DNA from: an uncultured Spirochaetaceae bacterium
GTDB taxonomy: Bacteria; Spirochaetota; Spirochaetia; Sphaerochaetales; Sphaerochaetaceae
Reading direction: 5' to 3'
NCBI GenBank assembly: GCA_944389015.1
Contig: CALXKS010000016.1
Location: forward strand, 1 to 64,000
DNA length: 64,000 nucleotides
Every line of letters begins with the position of its first letter. The stretch's first letter is position 1. The notes beneath the pieces are model-generated. The model saw nothing but the letters and a program-made list of their open reading frames with translations. It did no database searches and was not told the origin of the DNA. Positions 41,601 through 50,783 of this stretch are shown piece after piece. Made by a program: the position numbers and the translations under genes.

Positions 41601-42889
41601 CAGACGGAAAGACCTGCTATGGCAGCCCCGAGGACTGGAGAGGAATCGCAGCTTACAATGCTGAAGTAGCGTCCATGCTTCTTCTCAAGGATCGAATCAA
41701 GATAGAGCCTTGTATAGAATTCGAGGAACTCCGTCTTGTAGAATGTCGTGCCATCGGCATTGATGACCGCAGGATACCTTGGCTCCTTTCCCCCGCCAGA
41801 GCGTATGACTGCAGCTGCAAGATTTATAGCTGTAAGCTTGCCGGCTCTCTCAATGATTGCCTTGAGGATCCTGTAAAGTGCTGTGGCATCTTCCTCAAGC
41901 CCATCAACACACTTCACCAGGTCATATTCATTGTTGTGGCACATCTCAAGATAGTGGCTCATCCTTGTCGTATTGAGTTTATCAATCAAATGATAGCGAT
42001 CAGCAAATGCATCTGAGAGCACGCCCTCTTCTATTGCCTTCTCTATCACCTTTGCCGAGAAAAGACCGAGATAGGCCCCGGATATCATCTTCTCAAACCA
42101 ATATGAACCGGGATCCTTTGTCGAATCGATGAACTCCCTGTCTATGTCCCCAAGCGAAAGTGCGAGACAGCCGGATTCAACATTGACAATCTGGCGGCCA
42201 TCCCCTTTGCCTCCTATCTTCGATATATTCCCGTTTTCCTCTGCATAGGCCGTATTCGTACCTGTCCCGAGTATGAATCCGATATATGAAGAGGCATTAT
42301 CCGGATACGCGGCTTTAGCAGCAAGAAGAGTAGCAACTGTATCATTGACTACAGACACTTTCTTCCCGGAAATATCATGGCCCCGTCTTCCAAGCTCTGC
42401 AAGAAGTTCCTTTCCCAGCCTCTTCCCAATGACTTCCGGAGCCTTTATCTCTTTGGAGAAAATGAGAGGAATACCATCATGGTCCTCCGTTATAGAAGCC
42501 GCATATGAGAAACAGAATCCGATACGGTCACTCTTCTCGATAAGGCGCTCTGTATTATCTGCAAGGATTGAGAAGAACTCAGCAGCGGATACTTCCCTGT
42601 CGGAACCAGGCATCGGAACCTTCCTGAAATCCGTTATCTCAGGCTTGCCATTATGGAATGTCACAAGACATGTACGGAAGTTCGTGCCGCCGGCATCAAG
42701 CACTATGACGCTCTTCCCTTCCTCGATTACCGCATCGGTGCCGATATATGTGGGTATCATCTGAAGGGAACTCTCCCTGCCCTCCAGGCCCTTATCCATC
42801 TCGCTCATGAAAAACGACAGTACTTTATCATCATCGATTTCCGATGCATTGATCATATGACGCTCAAGAAACGCGCTGCATCTGTCCAT
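41600..42889 (-). CDS. Hexokinase, eukaryote-like family
   Basis: Phosphorylates glucose or another hexose with ATP. The 429-residue protein belongs to the large hexokinase family found in eukaryotes and some spirochaetes rather than to bacterial glucokinases. Marks: phosphate loop VLDAGGTNFRTCLVTF, sugar-site VVNDTVATLLAAKA with the catalytic Asp, GFILGTGTNTAYAEE and NVESGCLALSLGDID. A GGAGGGG ribosome site precedes ATG. It could supply glucose 6-phosphate to glycolysis and glycogen synthesis (glgA lies in this window). Confidence 0.9.
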   Translation of the reverse strand: MDRCSAFLERHMINASEIDDDKVLSFFMSEMDKGLEGRESSLQMIPTYIGTDAVIEEGKSVIVLDAGGTNFRTCLVTFHNGKPEITDFRKVPMPGSDREVSAAEFFSILADNTERLIEKSDRIGFCFSYAASITEDHDGIPLIFSKEIKAPEVIGKRLGKELLAELGRRGHDISGKKVSVVNDTVATLLAAKAAYPDNASSYIGFILGTGTNTAYAEENGNISKIGGKGDGRQIVNVESGCLALSLGDIDREFIDSTKDPGSYWFEKMISGAYLGLFSAKVIEKAIEEGVLSDAFADRYHLIDKLNTTRMSHYLEMCHNNEYDLVKCVDGLEEDATALYRILKAIIERAGKLTAINLAAAVIRSGGGKEPRYPAVINADGTTFYKTEFLEFYTRLYLDSILEKKHGRYFSIVSCDSSPVLGAAIAGLSV

Positions 42890-43514
42890 ACTCCCCTCCG
42901 AAAACTGCTATTGTGAATACCGTAGGATCCACACCGATTGTTTCACCATCGATCATTATAGTACTTCCAGGGGCAACAGATACAGTACGTCCGTTGCCAC
43001 CAAGGAGAATGACATCACCTTCAAGAACCACACCATCACCTGCAAGATTTCCTGTCACGACAAGGGATATGGAGACAGCAACGGAAGCTCCGCTGAGATC
43101 GGAAAGCGATGCATAGTGCTCCGGACCCTCTTCTGAAAGCCATGTGAACCTGACCACACCATCCACAATGAGATCGCCTGGACCTATGGAGACAGAACTG
43201 AGATGCTCCATGATGTATTGGGGCATCAGAAGCCGGAAGAAAGCCTCTGCGCTTGAACCAGAGGAGAAGAACTGGAAAGACATCGGATAAGTGGAGATGT
43301 CAGAACGTGAGAAGGAGATCATCGAAGGGAATATATCCATCCCTTCTGAATAGCCCACTCCCTGGAGAGCTGGATGCTCAGGAGCCGAATACGAAGCGAA
43401 TGCTGCTGCAGTTGCAGCATATGCGCCCTCTGCTGCGATATCAGCGCCGATGAGAGGGAAAAGCGATAAAGCAGCTATGGCAAATGATAGTACCTTAACA
43501 AGCTTTCTTGGCAT
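42864..43514 (-). CDS. Exported protein of unknown function
   Basis: A 216-residue protein with a signal peptide (MPRKLVKVLSFAIAALSLFPLIGA). The mature part is rich in Ser, Ala and Val with beta-type alternation and includes VVLEGDVILLGGNGRTVSVAPGSTIMIDG, a pattern seen in beta-helix or surface-repeat domains. No family recognised. Start 43514 is preferred over a longer frame because it gives the signal peptide and lies seven bases after TGC-TAAAAT. Its last 26 bases overlap the start of the hexokinase gene. Confidence 0.65.
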   Translation of the reverse strand: MPRKLVKVLSFAIAALSLFPLIGADIAAEGAYAATAAAFASYSAPEHPALQGVGYSEGMDIFPSMISFSRSDISTYPMSFQFFSSGSSAEAFFRLLMPQYIMEHLSSVSIGPGDLIVDGVVRFTWLSEEGPEHYASLSDLSGASVAVSISLVVTGNLAGDGVVLEGDVILLGGNGRTVSVAPGSTIMIDGETIGVDPTVFTIAVFGGEYGQMQRVS

Positions 43515-43521
43515 ATTAAGG

Positions 43522-43527
43522 ATTTTA
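43522..43527 (-). promoter_or_regulatory. -10 box of probable leaderless promoter
   Basis: TGC-TAAAAT (extended -10) followed by seven bases (CCTTAAT) and ATG 43514. Confidence 0.5.
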
Positions 43528-43580
43528 GCAACCCCGCGGTCCTGATTCAAGGAAATTCAGCCCATGTCGGTTCTCGTATT

Positions 43581-44864
43581 TCATCCTTGCTGCCGATCAA
43601 TGAAAGCTGCCGCTTCTGTCTTTGCCTTCTCCTCATCAACCCTTCTGAGAAGCACGAAACCAAGGATGAAGAGGATTATAAGGGAAAGTATCCCGTATCT
43701 CTGCTCGCCTGTTATCACGGACATAATGCCGACAAGAACAGGACCGATGATCGCAGCGAACTTGCCGAGCATGTTGAAGAATCCATAGAACTGAGAGGAA
43801 TGGCCTTCAGGAATGAGGCGTGAGAAATACGACCTTGATAGCGCCTGTATTCCTCCCTGGAAAAGGCCTATGCATACCGCCAGAAGATAGAAATGGATCT
43901 CCTTTGTCATGAAGAAACCGAGAATCGCAATGACAATATATGCACCGATTGCTGTCAGCAGAGCCTTTTTTACACCTATCCTCTTTCCGAACATCCCGTA
44001 TGCAATTGCAGAGGGAAATGCAACGAACTGCGTTATAAGCAGAGCTACGATGAGACTGGAAGAGGAAAAGCCCAGCGCTGTGCCATAATCAGTTGCCATC
44101 CTGATGATGGTGTCCACACCATCTATGTAGCACCAGTAAGCAACAAGGAACATTGCAGTGTTGCGAAGGCTACCAAGTGCGGAGAGAGTGCTGGCTATAT
44201 CTGAAAAGCCTTCCCTGATAGCGCGTCCAAGCGTTATGCTCTCCCCCTGTGGTTCTTTGACAAAGACTGCAAGGGGAATAGTGAAGACCACCCACCATAT
44301 TCCGACCATCATGTATGAAGCCTTCACAGCAGCAACTCCATCGGCAAGCCCGAATGCAGCGGGGAAAAGGAACATGATGACATTTACAAGGAATAACAGT
44401 CCTCCTCCGATATACCCAAGCGCATAACCGAGCGAGGAAACAGCATCGATCTTCTTCTCTGAGGCTATCGATGGCAGAAGCGAATCATAGAGTGTAGTCG
44501 ATCCGGAGAATCCTATGTTCGCAAGGATATAAAGGAGAATCGCTACAGGCCACATTCCCATCTGGACAAATGCCAGAGAGAATGTCATTGCAGCTCCCAG
44601 AAACGCAAAGAGAATCAAAAGCTTCTTGCGATAGCTCCCCTTATCTGCAATTGCTCCGATTATCGGGGCTATCACAGCAAGGATGACCGAGGCAAGGGAA
44701 TTTCCAAGCCCGAGATAGAATGTGCTTGCCGTACTCGCAGCACCATACGACCAGTACTGTGAGAAGAATATGGGGAAGAATGCCGCCATAACGGTTGTCG
44801 CGAAAGAGCTGTTCGCCCAATCATAGAATGCCCATGATATTATTTCCTTCTTTGAATCCTGCAT
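43581..44864 (-). CDS. MFS transporter, UMF1/Atg22-like family
   Basis: Integral membrane protein of 427 residues with about twelve spans. The start EIISWAFYDWANSSFATTVM is the hallmark of the UMF1 (Atg22-like) family; SLGYALGYIGGGLLFLVNV and AIADKGSYRKKLLI follow in the usual order. Start ATG 44864 fits this pattern, as the family sequence begins a few residues later. Members export or recycle amino acids or other small solutes; the substrate here is unknown. The following gene on this strand starts 67 bases past its stop. Confidence 0.87.
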   Translation of the reverse strand: MQDSKKEIISWAFYDWANSSFATTVMAAFFPIFFSQYWSYGAASTASTFYLGLGNSLASVILAVIAPIIGAIADKGSYRKKLLILFAFLGAAMTFSLAFVQMGMWPVAILLYILANIGFSGSTTLYDSLLPSIASEKKIDAVSSLGYALGYIGGGLLFLVNVIMFLFPAAFGLADGVAAVKASYMMVGIWWVVFTIPLAVFVKEPQGESITLGRAIREGFSDIASTLSALGSLRNTAMFLVAYWCYIDGVDTIIRMATDYGTALGFSSSSLIVALLITQFVAFPSAIAYGMFGKRIGVKKALLTAIGAYIVIAILGFFMTKEIHFYLLAVCIGLFQGGIQALSRSYFSRLIPEGHSSQFYGFFNMLGKFAAIIGPVLVGIMSVITGEQRYGILSLIILFILGFVLLRRVDEEKAKTEAAAFIDRQQG

Positions 44865-45006
44865 GTTCTCTGATACTCCAATACTACTGTAAACTCCAGA
44901 TTGCATGGATGTTAACACCTTGGCAATATCTCAATGGGCAAAAGACAGCATAGACCTTTTCCCTGCGAGTGCTGGGTGCTATATTCATAATATAGGAGAG
45001 CAGAAT

Positions 45007-45411
45007 ATGGTTATCGCTGTAACATACAATAAGGATGATGGCACGATCTTCGGCCATTTCGGAAGGACAGAAGCATTTAAGCTCTATACAGTTGAAGATG
45101 GGAAGATCACATCAAGCGAAGTGGTATCTTCCGCTGAGACAGGAGGACATAGCGCTCTGGCCCCATTTCTCAAGGAGAGAGGCGTTGATACCCTGATTGC
45201 TGGAGGAATGGGCATGGGAGCAAGGAATGCCCTCGATGCCATGGGAATCAGAGTCTATCCGGGAGCGGAGGGAGATGCGGACAGTGCTGTAAAGGCATTC
45301 ATTTCAGGCACGCTCAGCTATGATCCGGATGCTACCTGCCACCATCATGATCACGAGCATGGAGAGAGCTGCGGCCATCACCACGAAGACGGACATCACT
45401 GCTGCCATTGA
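45007..45411 (+). CDS. Dinitrogenase cofactor-type (NifX/NifB-C) protein with His/Cys tail
   Basis: A 134-residue soluble protein of the dinitrogenase iron-molybdenum cofactor biosynthesis family. The start VIAVTYNKDDGTIFGHFGRTEAF and GHSALAPFLKERGVDTLIAGGMGMGARN are typical. It is not evidence of nitrogen fixation; small members occur widely in anaerobes, often near Fe-S assembly genes. The last 25 residues are extraordinarily rich in His, Cys, Asp and Glu (CHHHDHEHGESCGHHH onward), a likely metal-binding or storage tail. AGGAGAGCAGAAT precedes ATG 45007. sbcB follows 11 bases later. Confidence 0.88.
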   Translation: MVIAVTYNKDDGTIFGHFGRTEAFKLYTVEDGKITSSEVVSSAETGGHSALAPFLKERGVDTLIAGGMGMGARNALDAMGIRVYPGAEGDADSAVKAFISGTLSYDPDATCHHHDHEHGESCGHHHEDGHHCCH

Positions 45412-45422
45412 CCGGAGATGAG

Positions 45423-46817
45423 ATGAGAACGATTCTGTGGTATGACCTTGAGACATTCGGCCTGAATCCGCGTTATGACAGGATTGCACAGGCCGCTGCT
45501 ATCCGCACCGATATGGATCTGAATCCTATCGGTGAGCCGATTGTGCTCTATGCAAAGCTTTCATCGGATTATCTTCCAAATCCATCATCCTGCCTTATAA
45601 CAGGCATAACCCCGCAGGAAGTGAATGAGAAGGGAATATGCGAAGCTGAATTCATAAAGAAGCTGCGGGCTGAATTCATGATGCCTGGAACAATCGCAGC
45701 TGGTTACAACTCAATCGGATTCGATGACGAGGTCATACGCAATACGCTCTACAGGAATCTCTATGATCCCTATGAAAGAGAATACAGGAATGGATGCTCA
45801 AGATGGGACATAATAAATCTTGTAAGGGCGACAAGGGATCTCAGGCCTGAAGGCCTTGTTTTCTCCAAGCTCAATGAGGAGACAGGTGCACCGTCATTCA
45901 AGCTTACAGATCTCACGGAAGAGAATGGAATCGAGCAGATAGGAGCTCATGATGCGCTTGTAGATGTCAGGGCAACGATTGCAGTTGCGAAGCTCATAAA
46001 GGAGAAGCAGCCCAATCTCTACGCATGGGCAATCGGACACAGGACTAAGAATGATATAACAAAGGAGATCAACGTCCTCTCCCATCAGCCATTCCTGAAC
46101 ACCCAGCCTATGTTCGTCTCGGAGCGCGGCAATACACGCCCCCTCCTCCCTCTCTTCTATGAGGCGGAGAAGTCATCGGCACTGTACTGCTTCGATCTGA
46201 CAAGGGAGATTCCGGAAAGCGCAGAAGGAGGCTATCAGGAAACAGGTATCGTAAGGCTGATGGTAAACCGCTGCCCCTTTGTCGCACCGCTGAGCGTTCT
46301 CGACAGTGAGAGCGAGAAGCGCCTTGGGTTCACAAAGGAGGAGATAAGAAGAAAAGCCTCAAAGGCAATTGCTGCTCCTGCTCTTTCGAAGAAATCAATA
46401 CTCGGAGCGAAGGAGGAAAGACTGGATCAGAACACGGATCCAGACCTCACCATCTACCAGAGCTTCCCCTCCGATCACGATAAAGGCGTGATGGAGAGCA
46501 TAAGGGCGATGAATCCTGAGGACAGACTCCGTAAGGGTGAGCACCTCTTCGACAACGATAAATACCACAAGCTCTTATGGAGGCAGGTGGCAAGGAACTG
46601 GCCAGAGGCTCTGTCAGAGAAGGACAGGGCAAGCTGGAAGAACTTCTCTGCCCTGAGACTGATAAACCCTCCTGTAGAGGGAGCTCTCTCATACGAGCAC
46701 TACATGCGCACAGTCGATGAGCTTCTGCAGTCACTGGATACAACAGGCAAGGAGAAAGAAATCCTGATGAAGCTCAGGGAATACGGGCAGCAGCTCTATG
46801 ATGAAGTGATTGCATGA
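45423..46817 (+). CDS. sbcB: Exodeoxyribonuclease I
   Basis: Degrades single-stranded DNA 3' to 5' in repair and recombination. The 464-residue length matches E. coli ExoI. The DEDD exonuclease start is LWYDLETFGLNPRYDRIAQAA, with the second acidic segment GYNSIGFDDEVIRNTLYRN and the third around GAHDALVDVRATIAVAKLI. The SH3-like and C-terminal helical domains follow (PSDHDKGVMESI ... RNWPEALSEKDRASW). ATG 45423 has GGAG 5 bases before; a TTG 15 bases earlier is possible. Confidence 0.92.
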   Translation: MRTILWYDLETFGLNPRYDRIAQAAAIRTDMDLNPIGEPIVLYAKLSSDYLPNPSSCLITGITPQEVNEKGICEAEFIKKLRAEFMMPGTIAAGYNSIGFDDEVIRNTLYRNLYDPYEREYRNGCSRWDIINLVRATRDLRPEGLVFSKLNEETGAPSFKLTDLTEENGIEQIGAHDALVDVRATIAVAKLIKEKQPNLYAWAIGHRTKNDITKEINVLSHQPFLNTQPMFVSERGNTRPLLPLFYEAEKSSALYCFDLTREIPESAEGGYQETGIVRLMVNRCPFVAPLSVLDSESEKRLGFTKEEIRRKASKAIAAPALSKKSILGAKEERLDQNTDPDLTIYQSFPSDHDKGVMESIRAMNPEDRLRKGEHLFDNDKYHKLLWRQVARNWPEALSEKDRASWKNFSALRLINPPVEGALSYEHYMRTVDELLQSLDTTGKEKEILMKLREYGQQLYDEVIA

Positions 46818-46889
46818 CATCCGGATACGATGTCATGCCCCATTCTGAGCATGGATTCTCCCCCGATAGAAAGAATATCCCTGTATTGA

Positions 46890-46895
46890 TATACT
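46890..46895 (+). promoter_or_regulatory. -10 box of probable leaderless promoter of prfA
   Basis: TATACT followed by six bases (ACCCAT) and ATG 46902. Five of six bases match the consensus; no ribosome site is seen. Confidence 0.55.
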
Positions 46896-46901
46896 ACCCA
46901 T

Positions 46902-47966
46902 ATGACAGAAAAACTCCCTGAATATAAAAAGCAGCTGGAAGAGCTTGATGCAAAGCTTGCAACCGATGCTGTCCTCTCTGATATGAAGCAATACAAAGCC
47001 CTCATGCAGGAAAGATCCCATCTTGCTCCTGTAATTGAGAAGATGGAGGAGATCCTGAAGCTTGAGGAGGAGATTGAAGGCTCGAAGGAGATGATCAAGA
47101 GCGAATCAGACCCTGAGCTGGTGGAGATGGCAAAGGAAGAGATCGCAGAGCTCGAGGAAAGGCATGCGAAGGCTGAGAAGGAATGCAGAATGCTTCTCAT
47201 ACCGCCAGATCCTCTTGAGGGGAAGAATATCATCATGGAGATCCGTGCAGGTACCGGCGGGGAGGAAGCGGCTCTCTTTGCTGCTGACATCTTCCGTATG
47301 TATACACGCTATGCAGAGAAGATGCATTGGAAAATGGAGATAATGAATCTCAATGAGACAGGCATCGGAGGATATAAGGAGATTGTTGTATCTATATCAG
47401 GGAAGGATGTCTATGGATCGCTGAGATTCGAGTCTGGCGTGCATAGGGTCCAGAGAGTTCCGGAGACTGAATCTGGAGGAAGGATCCATACATCGGCTGT
47501 CACTGTCGCAGTTCTTCCTGAAGCAGAGGAAACCGATATCGAGATAAAGCAGGAAGATCTCAGGATCGATGTCATGCGCGCAGGAGGCCCTGGCGGCCAG
47601 TGCGTCAACACAACAGATTCCGCTGTTAGAATCACACATATCCCTTCCGGCATAGTGGTAATCTGCCAGGATGAGAAATCACAGATAAAGAACAGGGCAA
47701 AGGCTATGCGTGTCCTCCGTTCAAGGCTTTATGAGGCAGAGGAGTCAAGGAAAAGGCAGGAAAGAGCCGATGCAAGGAAGAACATGGTAGGATCAGGAGA
47801 CCGCTCAGAGCGTATCCGCACCTACAATTTCCCTCAGAACAGACTTACCGACCACAGAATCAACCTGACTCTCTACAAACTTGATCTGATCATGGAAGGC
47901 GAGCTTGGCGAAGTGATTGATGCCCTGAAGCTTGCTGCTGGCGAGAAGGCGCTTGAGGAAGCGTGA
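46902..47966 (+). CDS. prfA: Peptide chain release factor 1
   Basis: Ends translation at UAA and UAG codons. The 354-residue length is normal. The stop-codon reading tripeptide P-x-T is PET (187-189, in [13 protein letters not shown]) and the peptidyl-hydrolysis motif GGQ is at 231-233. First gene of a prfA-prmC-relA/spoT cluster; prmC methylates the GGQ Gln, so the pairing is functional. prmC starts inside its last bases (GTGA). Confidence 0.97.
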   Translation: MTEKLPEYKKQLEELDAKLATDAVLSDMKQYKALMQERSHLAPVIEKMEEILKLEEEIEGSKEMIKSESDPELVEMAKEEIAELEERHAKAEKECRMLLIPPDPLEGKNIIMEIRAGTGGEEAALFAADIFRMYTRYAEKMHWKMEIMNLNETGIGGYKEIVVSISGKDVYGSLRFESGVHRVQRVPETESGGRIHTSAVTVAVLPEAEETDIEIKQEDLRIDVMRAGGPGGQCVNTTDSAVRITHIPSGIVVICQDEKSQIKNRAKAMRVLRSRLYEAEESRKRQERADARKNMVGSGDRSERIRTYNFPQNRLTDHRINLTLYKLDLIMEGELGEVIDALKLAAGEKALEEA

Positions 47967-48787
47967 GGATAGATGAAGCAAGGAGAATGCTCCTTGAAAA
48001 GCTTGACAGCACAGATACAAGGATAATCCTCCGTCTCGCGACAGGTCTTGATGATATTCATCAGATCACCGAAGGCGGCATGGAGATCCCGGCAGATACG
48101 GAAGCAAGAATCCTGGCCTTTATGGAAAGAAGGCTCAATGGGACTCCTATGGCCTACATAATGGGAGAGAAGGAGTTCTATGGGCTGCCGTTCAGAGTAT
48201 CTGAATCCGTATTGATTCCACGGCCCGATACAGAAACTCTTGTTGATACAGCAATTGAGCTCGCATCTGGCTTCAATGATCCAAGGATCCTTGATTTATG
48301 CACAGGAAGCGGCGCAATCGGCACAGCCATTGCCCATATGCTCTCCAATCCTGTAGCGCTATCAGATATCTCAGAAAACGCCATAGCCATTGCAAAAGAG
48401 AATTACAGAATCAATACAGGAATGGAAGCCGATGCGAGAATCGGCAATCTCTTTGATCCCTGGACCGGCTCTCATTTTGATATAATCGCGTCAAATCCTC
48501 CATATCTGACAGATATCTGGTATGAGGAGACTGATAAAGATGTAAAGGCAGAGCCCATCGGCGCATTCATCGGTGGCGGGGACGATGGACTGGATATAAT
48601 AAGGGAAATCATAAGAAGATCGCCGGAATATTTATCCCCCAGTGGCTATCTTGTGCTCGAGTGCGACTATCGGCAGATAGAGATATGTGGTAGACTTCTC
48701 GAAACAGCAGGTTTTTCCGATATAACATCGAGAAAGGACCTTGCAGGCAAGGAACGGGTAGTCTATGGCAGAAGAAATTCCAAATAA
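47963..48787 (+). CDS. prmC: Release factor glutamine methyltransferase
   Basis: Methylates the Gln of the GGQ motif in release factors with S-adenosylmethionine. The protein has 274 residues. RPDTE (87-91), motif [15 protein letters not shown] (111-124) and the catalytic NPPY (178-181) are intact. It starts with GTG overlapping the prfA stop by four bases, and its end overlaps the next gene by 23 bases, so the three are translationally coupled. Confidence 0.95.
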   Translation: MRIDEARRMLLEKLDSTDTRIILRLATGLDDIHQITEGGMEIPADTEARILAFMERRLNGTPMAYIMGEKEFYGLPFRVSESVLIPRPDTETLVDTAIELASGFNDPRILDLCTGSGAIGTAIAHMLSNPVALSDISENAIAIAKENYRINTGMEADARIGNLFDPWTGSHFDIIASNPPYLTDIWYEETDKDVKAEPIGAFIGGGDDGLDIIREIIRRSPEYLSPSGYLVLECDYRQIEICGRLLETAGFSDITSRKDLAGKERVVYGRRNSK

Positions 48788-50783
48788 AGAACTTGTCGAC
48801 AAATTCGTGAAGAAGATCATCAGGTACTCCGAGGAGGACAAGGCAAAGATTTCCGCAGCAGCGGTCTTTGCAGCAAGAAAGCACGGAGACCAGCGGAGGA
48901 AGACGAATCAGCCATACCTGACCCACCCTATTGCTGTCGCAGAGATACTCATGCAGATCGGAATGGATGCTGATACGGTCGCAGCCGGACTTCTCCATGA
49001 TACTATCGAGGATACGGACACGACAGAAGAGGAGATCTCCACGATCTTCGGCCGCGAAGTCGGAGAGATGGTACAGGCTGTCACCAAGATCTCCCGGATA
49101 ACAGATGAGAAATCGATCCAGGAAGCGGAGACGATAAAGAAGATGTTCTTCGCGATGTCCCGCGATCTCAGGGTAATACTCATAAAGCTGGCAGATAAAC
49201 TCCATAACATGAGGACCATCTCAGGTCTCTCACCCGAAAGGCGGAGGACTTTTGCCCAGGACTGCCTCGATATTTTCGCACCGATTGCTGATAGTCTGGG
49301 TATGCAGACGATAAAGAGCGAACTGGAGGATCTGTCCCTCAAGGCCCTGAAGCCGGAGTCATATGATTATATCAACAGCTATCTTCTTGAGAAGAAAAGC
49401 GAATACACCGCATATATCAAACAGGTATCGAGGGCAATTGCCGAAGCTTGCAGGAAGGCTGGGATAACCGATATCGAGATCACTGGCAGAGTCAAGCATG
49501 CTTATTCAATATACCAGAAGATAAAGAAGAGGAAGAAGGAGATCGATGAAATCTACGACATCCTCGGGATAAGGGTAATCTGCCAGACAACAGTTGAATG
49601 CTACACGATACTTGGCATCATACATTCGACATGGATTCCTATCGAGGGCCGCTTCAAGGACTATATTGCGATGCCGAAAGCGAACAACTACCAGTCCCTT
49701 CACACGACTGTCCTCGGTCCTCAGAACAGACATCTTGAAATACAGATCAGAACTCAGGAGATGCATAAGACTGCCGAGGAAGGTGTTGCAGCGCACTGGG
49801 CATATAAAGCAGCCTCGGGTTCGGAATCCGGAACATGGAAAGCTGTCGATTCAATAAACTATCAGAAGATCATCAAGAAGATCAGATCATGGTCAAAGGA
49901 AATCCAGGAATCAGAGGATTTCATGGATGAGATCAAGAATGAGCTTCTGAAGGATTCGATAGTGGTGTTCACCCCGCAGGGCCATGTCATAGAACTGCCT
50001 GTAGGTTCCACTGCCCTCGACTTTGCATACAAAGTCCACACGGAGATCGGAAACCACTGCTCGGGAGCAAGAGCAGATGGTTCGATAATCCCTCTCAACA
50101 AGCCCCTTGGAAATACGCAGATCGTAGAGATCATGACAAGTCCCAATGCCCATCCGAACCAGCAGTGGCTTGACTATGCACAGACTACATCCGCAAAGAA
50201 GAAGATAAGGGCATGGCTGAATAAGAATGCATCATCAAATATCCCGATAGCTCAGGAGACAGCCCCAGAGAAGAAGAAACCTCAGACCCCGATGGAAAGC
50301 ACAAGGGCAATCATTCCTCTTATGCAGGGGCTGAAGTTCACCTCCAGTGACCGGAAAGGGTCTGTAGTCATCGGCGATAACAGCAATATACTCTTCGACT
50401 TTGCAAAATGCTGCAATCCTGTCCATGGCGACAAGATCGTTGCATACATCACCAGAGGAAGAGGATATGTCATTCATAGGGCTGATTGTCCAAACCTGAG
50501 GAATATGAGTGAAGCAGATGAGCGCATAGTGCCTGTAGAATGGGATAATCAGGAGCTTGTAAGGCGATTCTCAGTAATAGCGAAGTTCAATTCAGAGCTC
50601 TTCGGCGAGATTGATAAAGCTGTAAGGAAGCATGGTGGCCATCTGATCCAGGGCGCACTCGATGTTGCTCCGGAAGGTCTCGTCGGGACCTTCACGATAA
50701 GTGCCGACAGCGATGATGCAATGAAGAAGACAACTCAGGCAATCAGGCAGATACCATCGATCATAAGAATCCAGGGAGTCTGA
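48765..50783 (+). CDS. relA: (p)ppGpp synthetase/hydrolase (RelA/SpoT, Rsh)
   Basis: Makes and probably degrades the alarmone (p)ppGpp. Layout of the 672-residue protein: HD hydrolase domain about 30-190, with the metal motif LLHDTIEDT (H78, D79, E82, D83) intact; synthetase domain about 220-340 (RVKHAYSIYQKIKKRKKEID, MPKANNYQSLHTTV); TGS domain about 390-450 (IVVFTPQGHVIELPVGSTALD); ACT domain at the C-terminus. An intact HD motif supports a bifunctional enzyme. Single Rsh enzymes are usual in spirochaetes. It ends exactly next to the stop of the convergent pyrophosphatase gene. Confidence 0.95.
   Translation: MAEEIPNKELVDKFVKKIIRYSEEDKAKISAAAVFAARKHGDQRRKTNQPYLTHPIAVAEILMQIGMDADTVAAGLLHDTIEDTDTTEEEISTIFGREVGEMVQAVTKISRITDEKSIQEAETIKKMFFAMSRDLRVILIKLADKLHNMRTISGLSPERRRTFAQDCLDIFAPIADSLGMQTIKSELEDLSLKALKPESYDYINSYLLEKKSEYTAYIKQVSRAIAEACRKAGITDIEITGRVKHAYSIYQKIKKRKKEIDEIYDILGIRVICQTTVECYTILGIIHSTWIPIEGRFKDYIAMPKANNYQSLHTTVLGPQNRHLEIQIRTQEMHKTAEEGVAAHWAYKAASGSESGTWKAVDSINYQKIIKKIRSWSKEIQESEDFMDEIKNELLKDSIVVFTPQGHVIELPVGSTALDFAYKVHTEIGNHCSGARADGSIIPLNKPLGNTQIVEIMTSPNAHPNQQWLDYAQTTSAKKKIRAWLNKNASSNIPIAQETAPEKKKPQTPMESTRAIIPLMQGLKFTSSDRKGSVVIGDNSNILFDFAKCCNPVHGDKIVAYITRGRGYVIHRADCPNLRNMSEADERIVPVEWDNQELVRRFSVIAKFNSELFGEIDKAVRKHGGHLIQGALDVAPEGLVGTFTISADSDDAMKKTTQAIRQIPSIIRIQGV

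Noticed and set aside
45007-45411. Nitrogen-fixation locus
   Set aside because: Only a small NifX-type protein is present; no nifHDK or related genes, and the family is widespread in non-fixing anaerobes.
46796-47290. Minus-strand frame of 164 codons at the start of prfA, Ser/Phe-rich
   Set aside because: Reverse of the acidic coiled-coil start of prfA; such Ser-rich shadows are expected opposite Glu/Lys-rich coding sequence.
48609-49205. Open frame of 198 codons on the minus strand over the prmC/rel junction
   Set aside because: Covers two conserved plus-strand genes and has no start signals.
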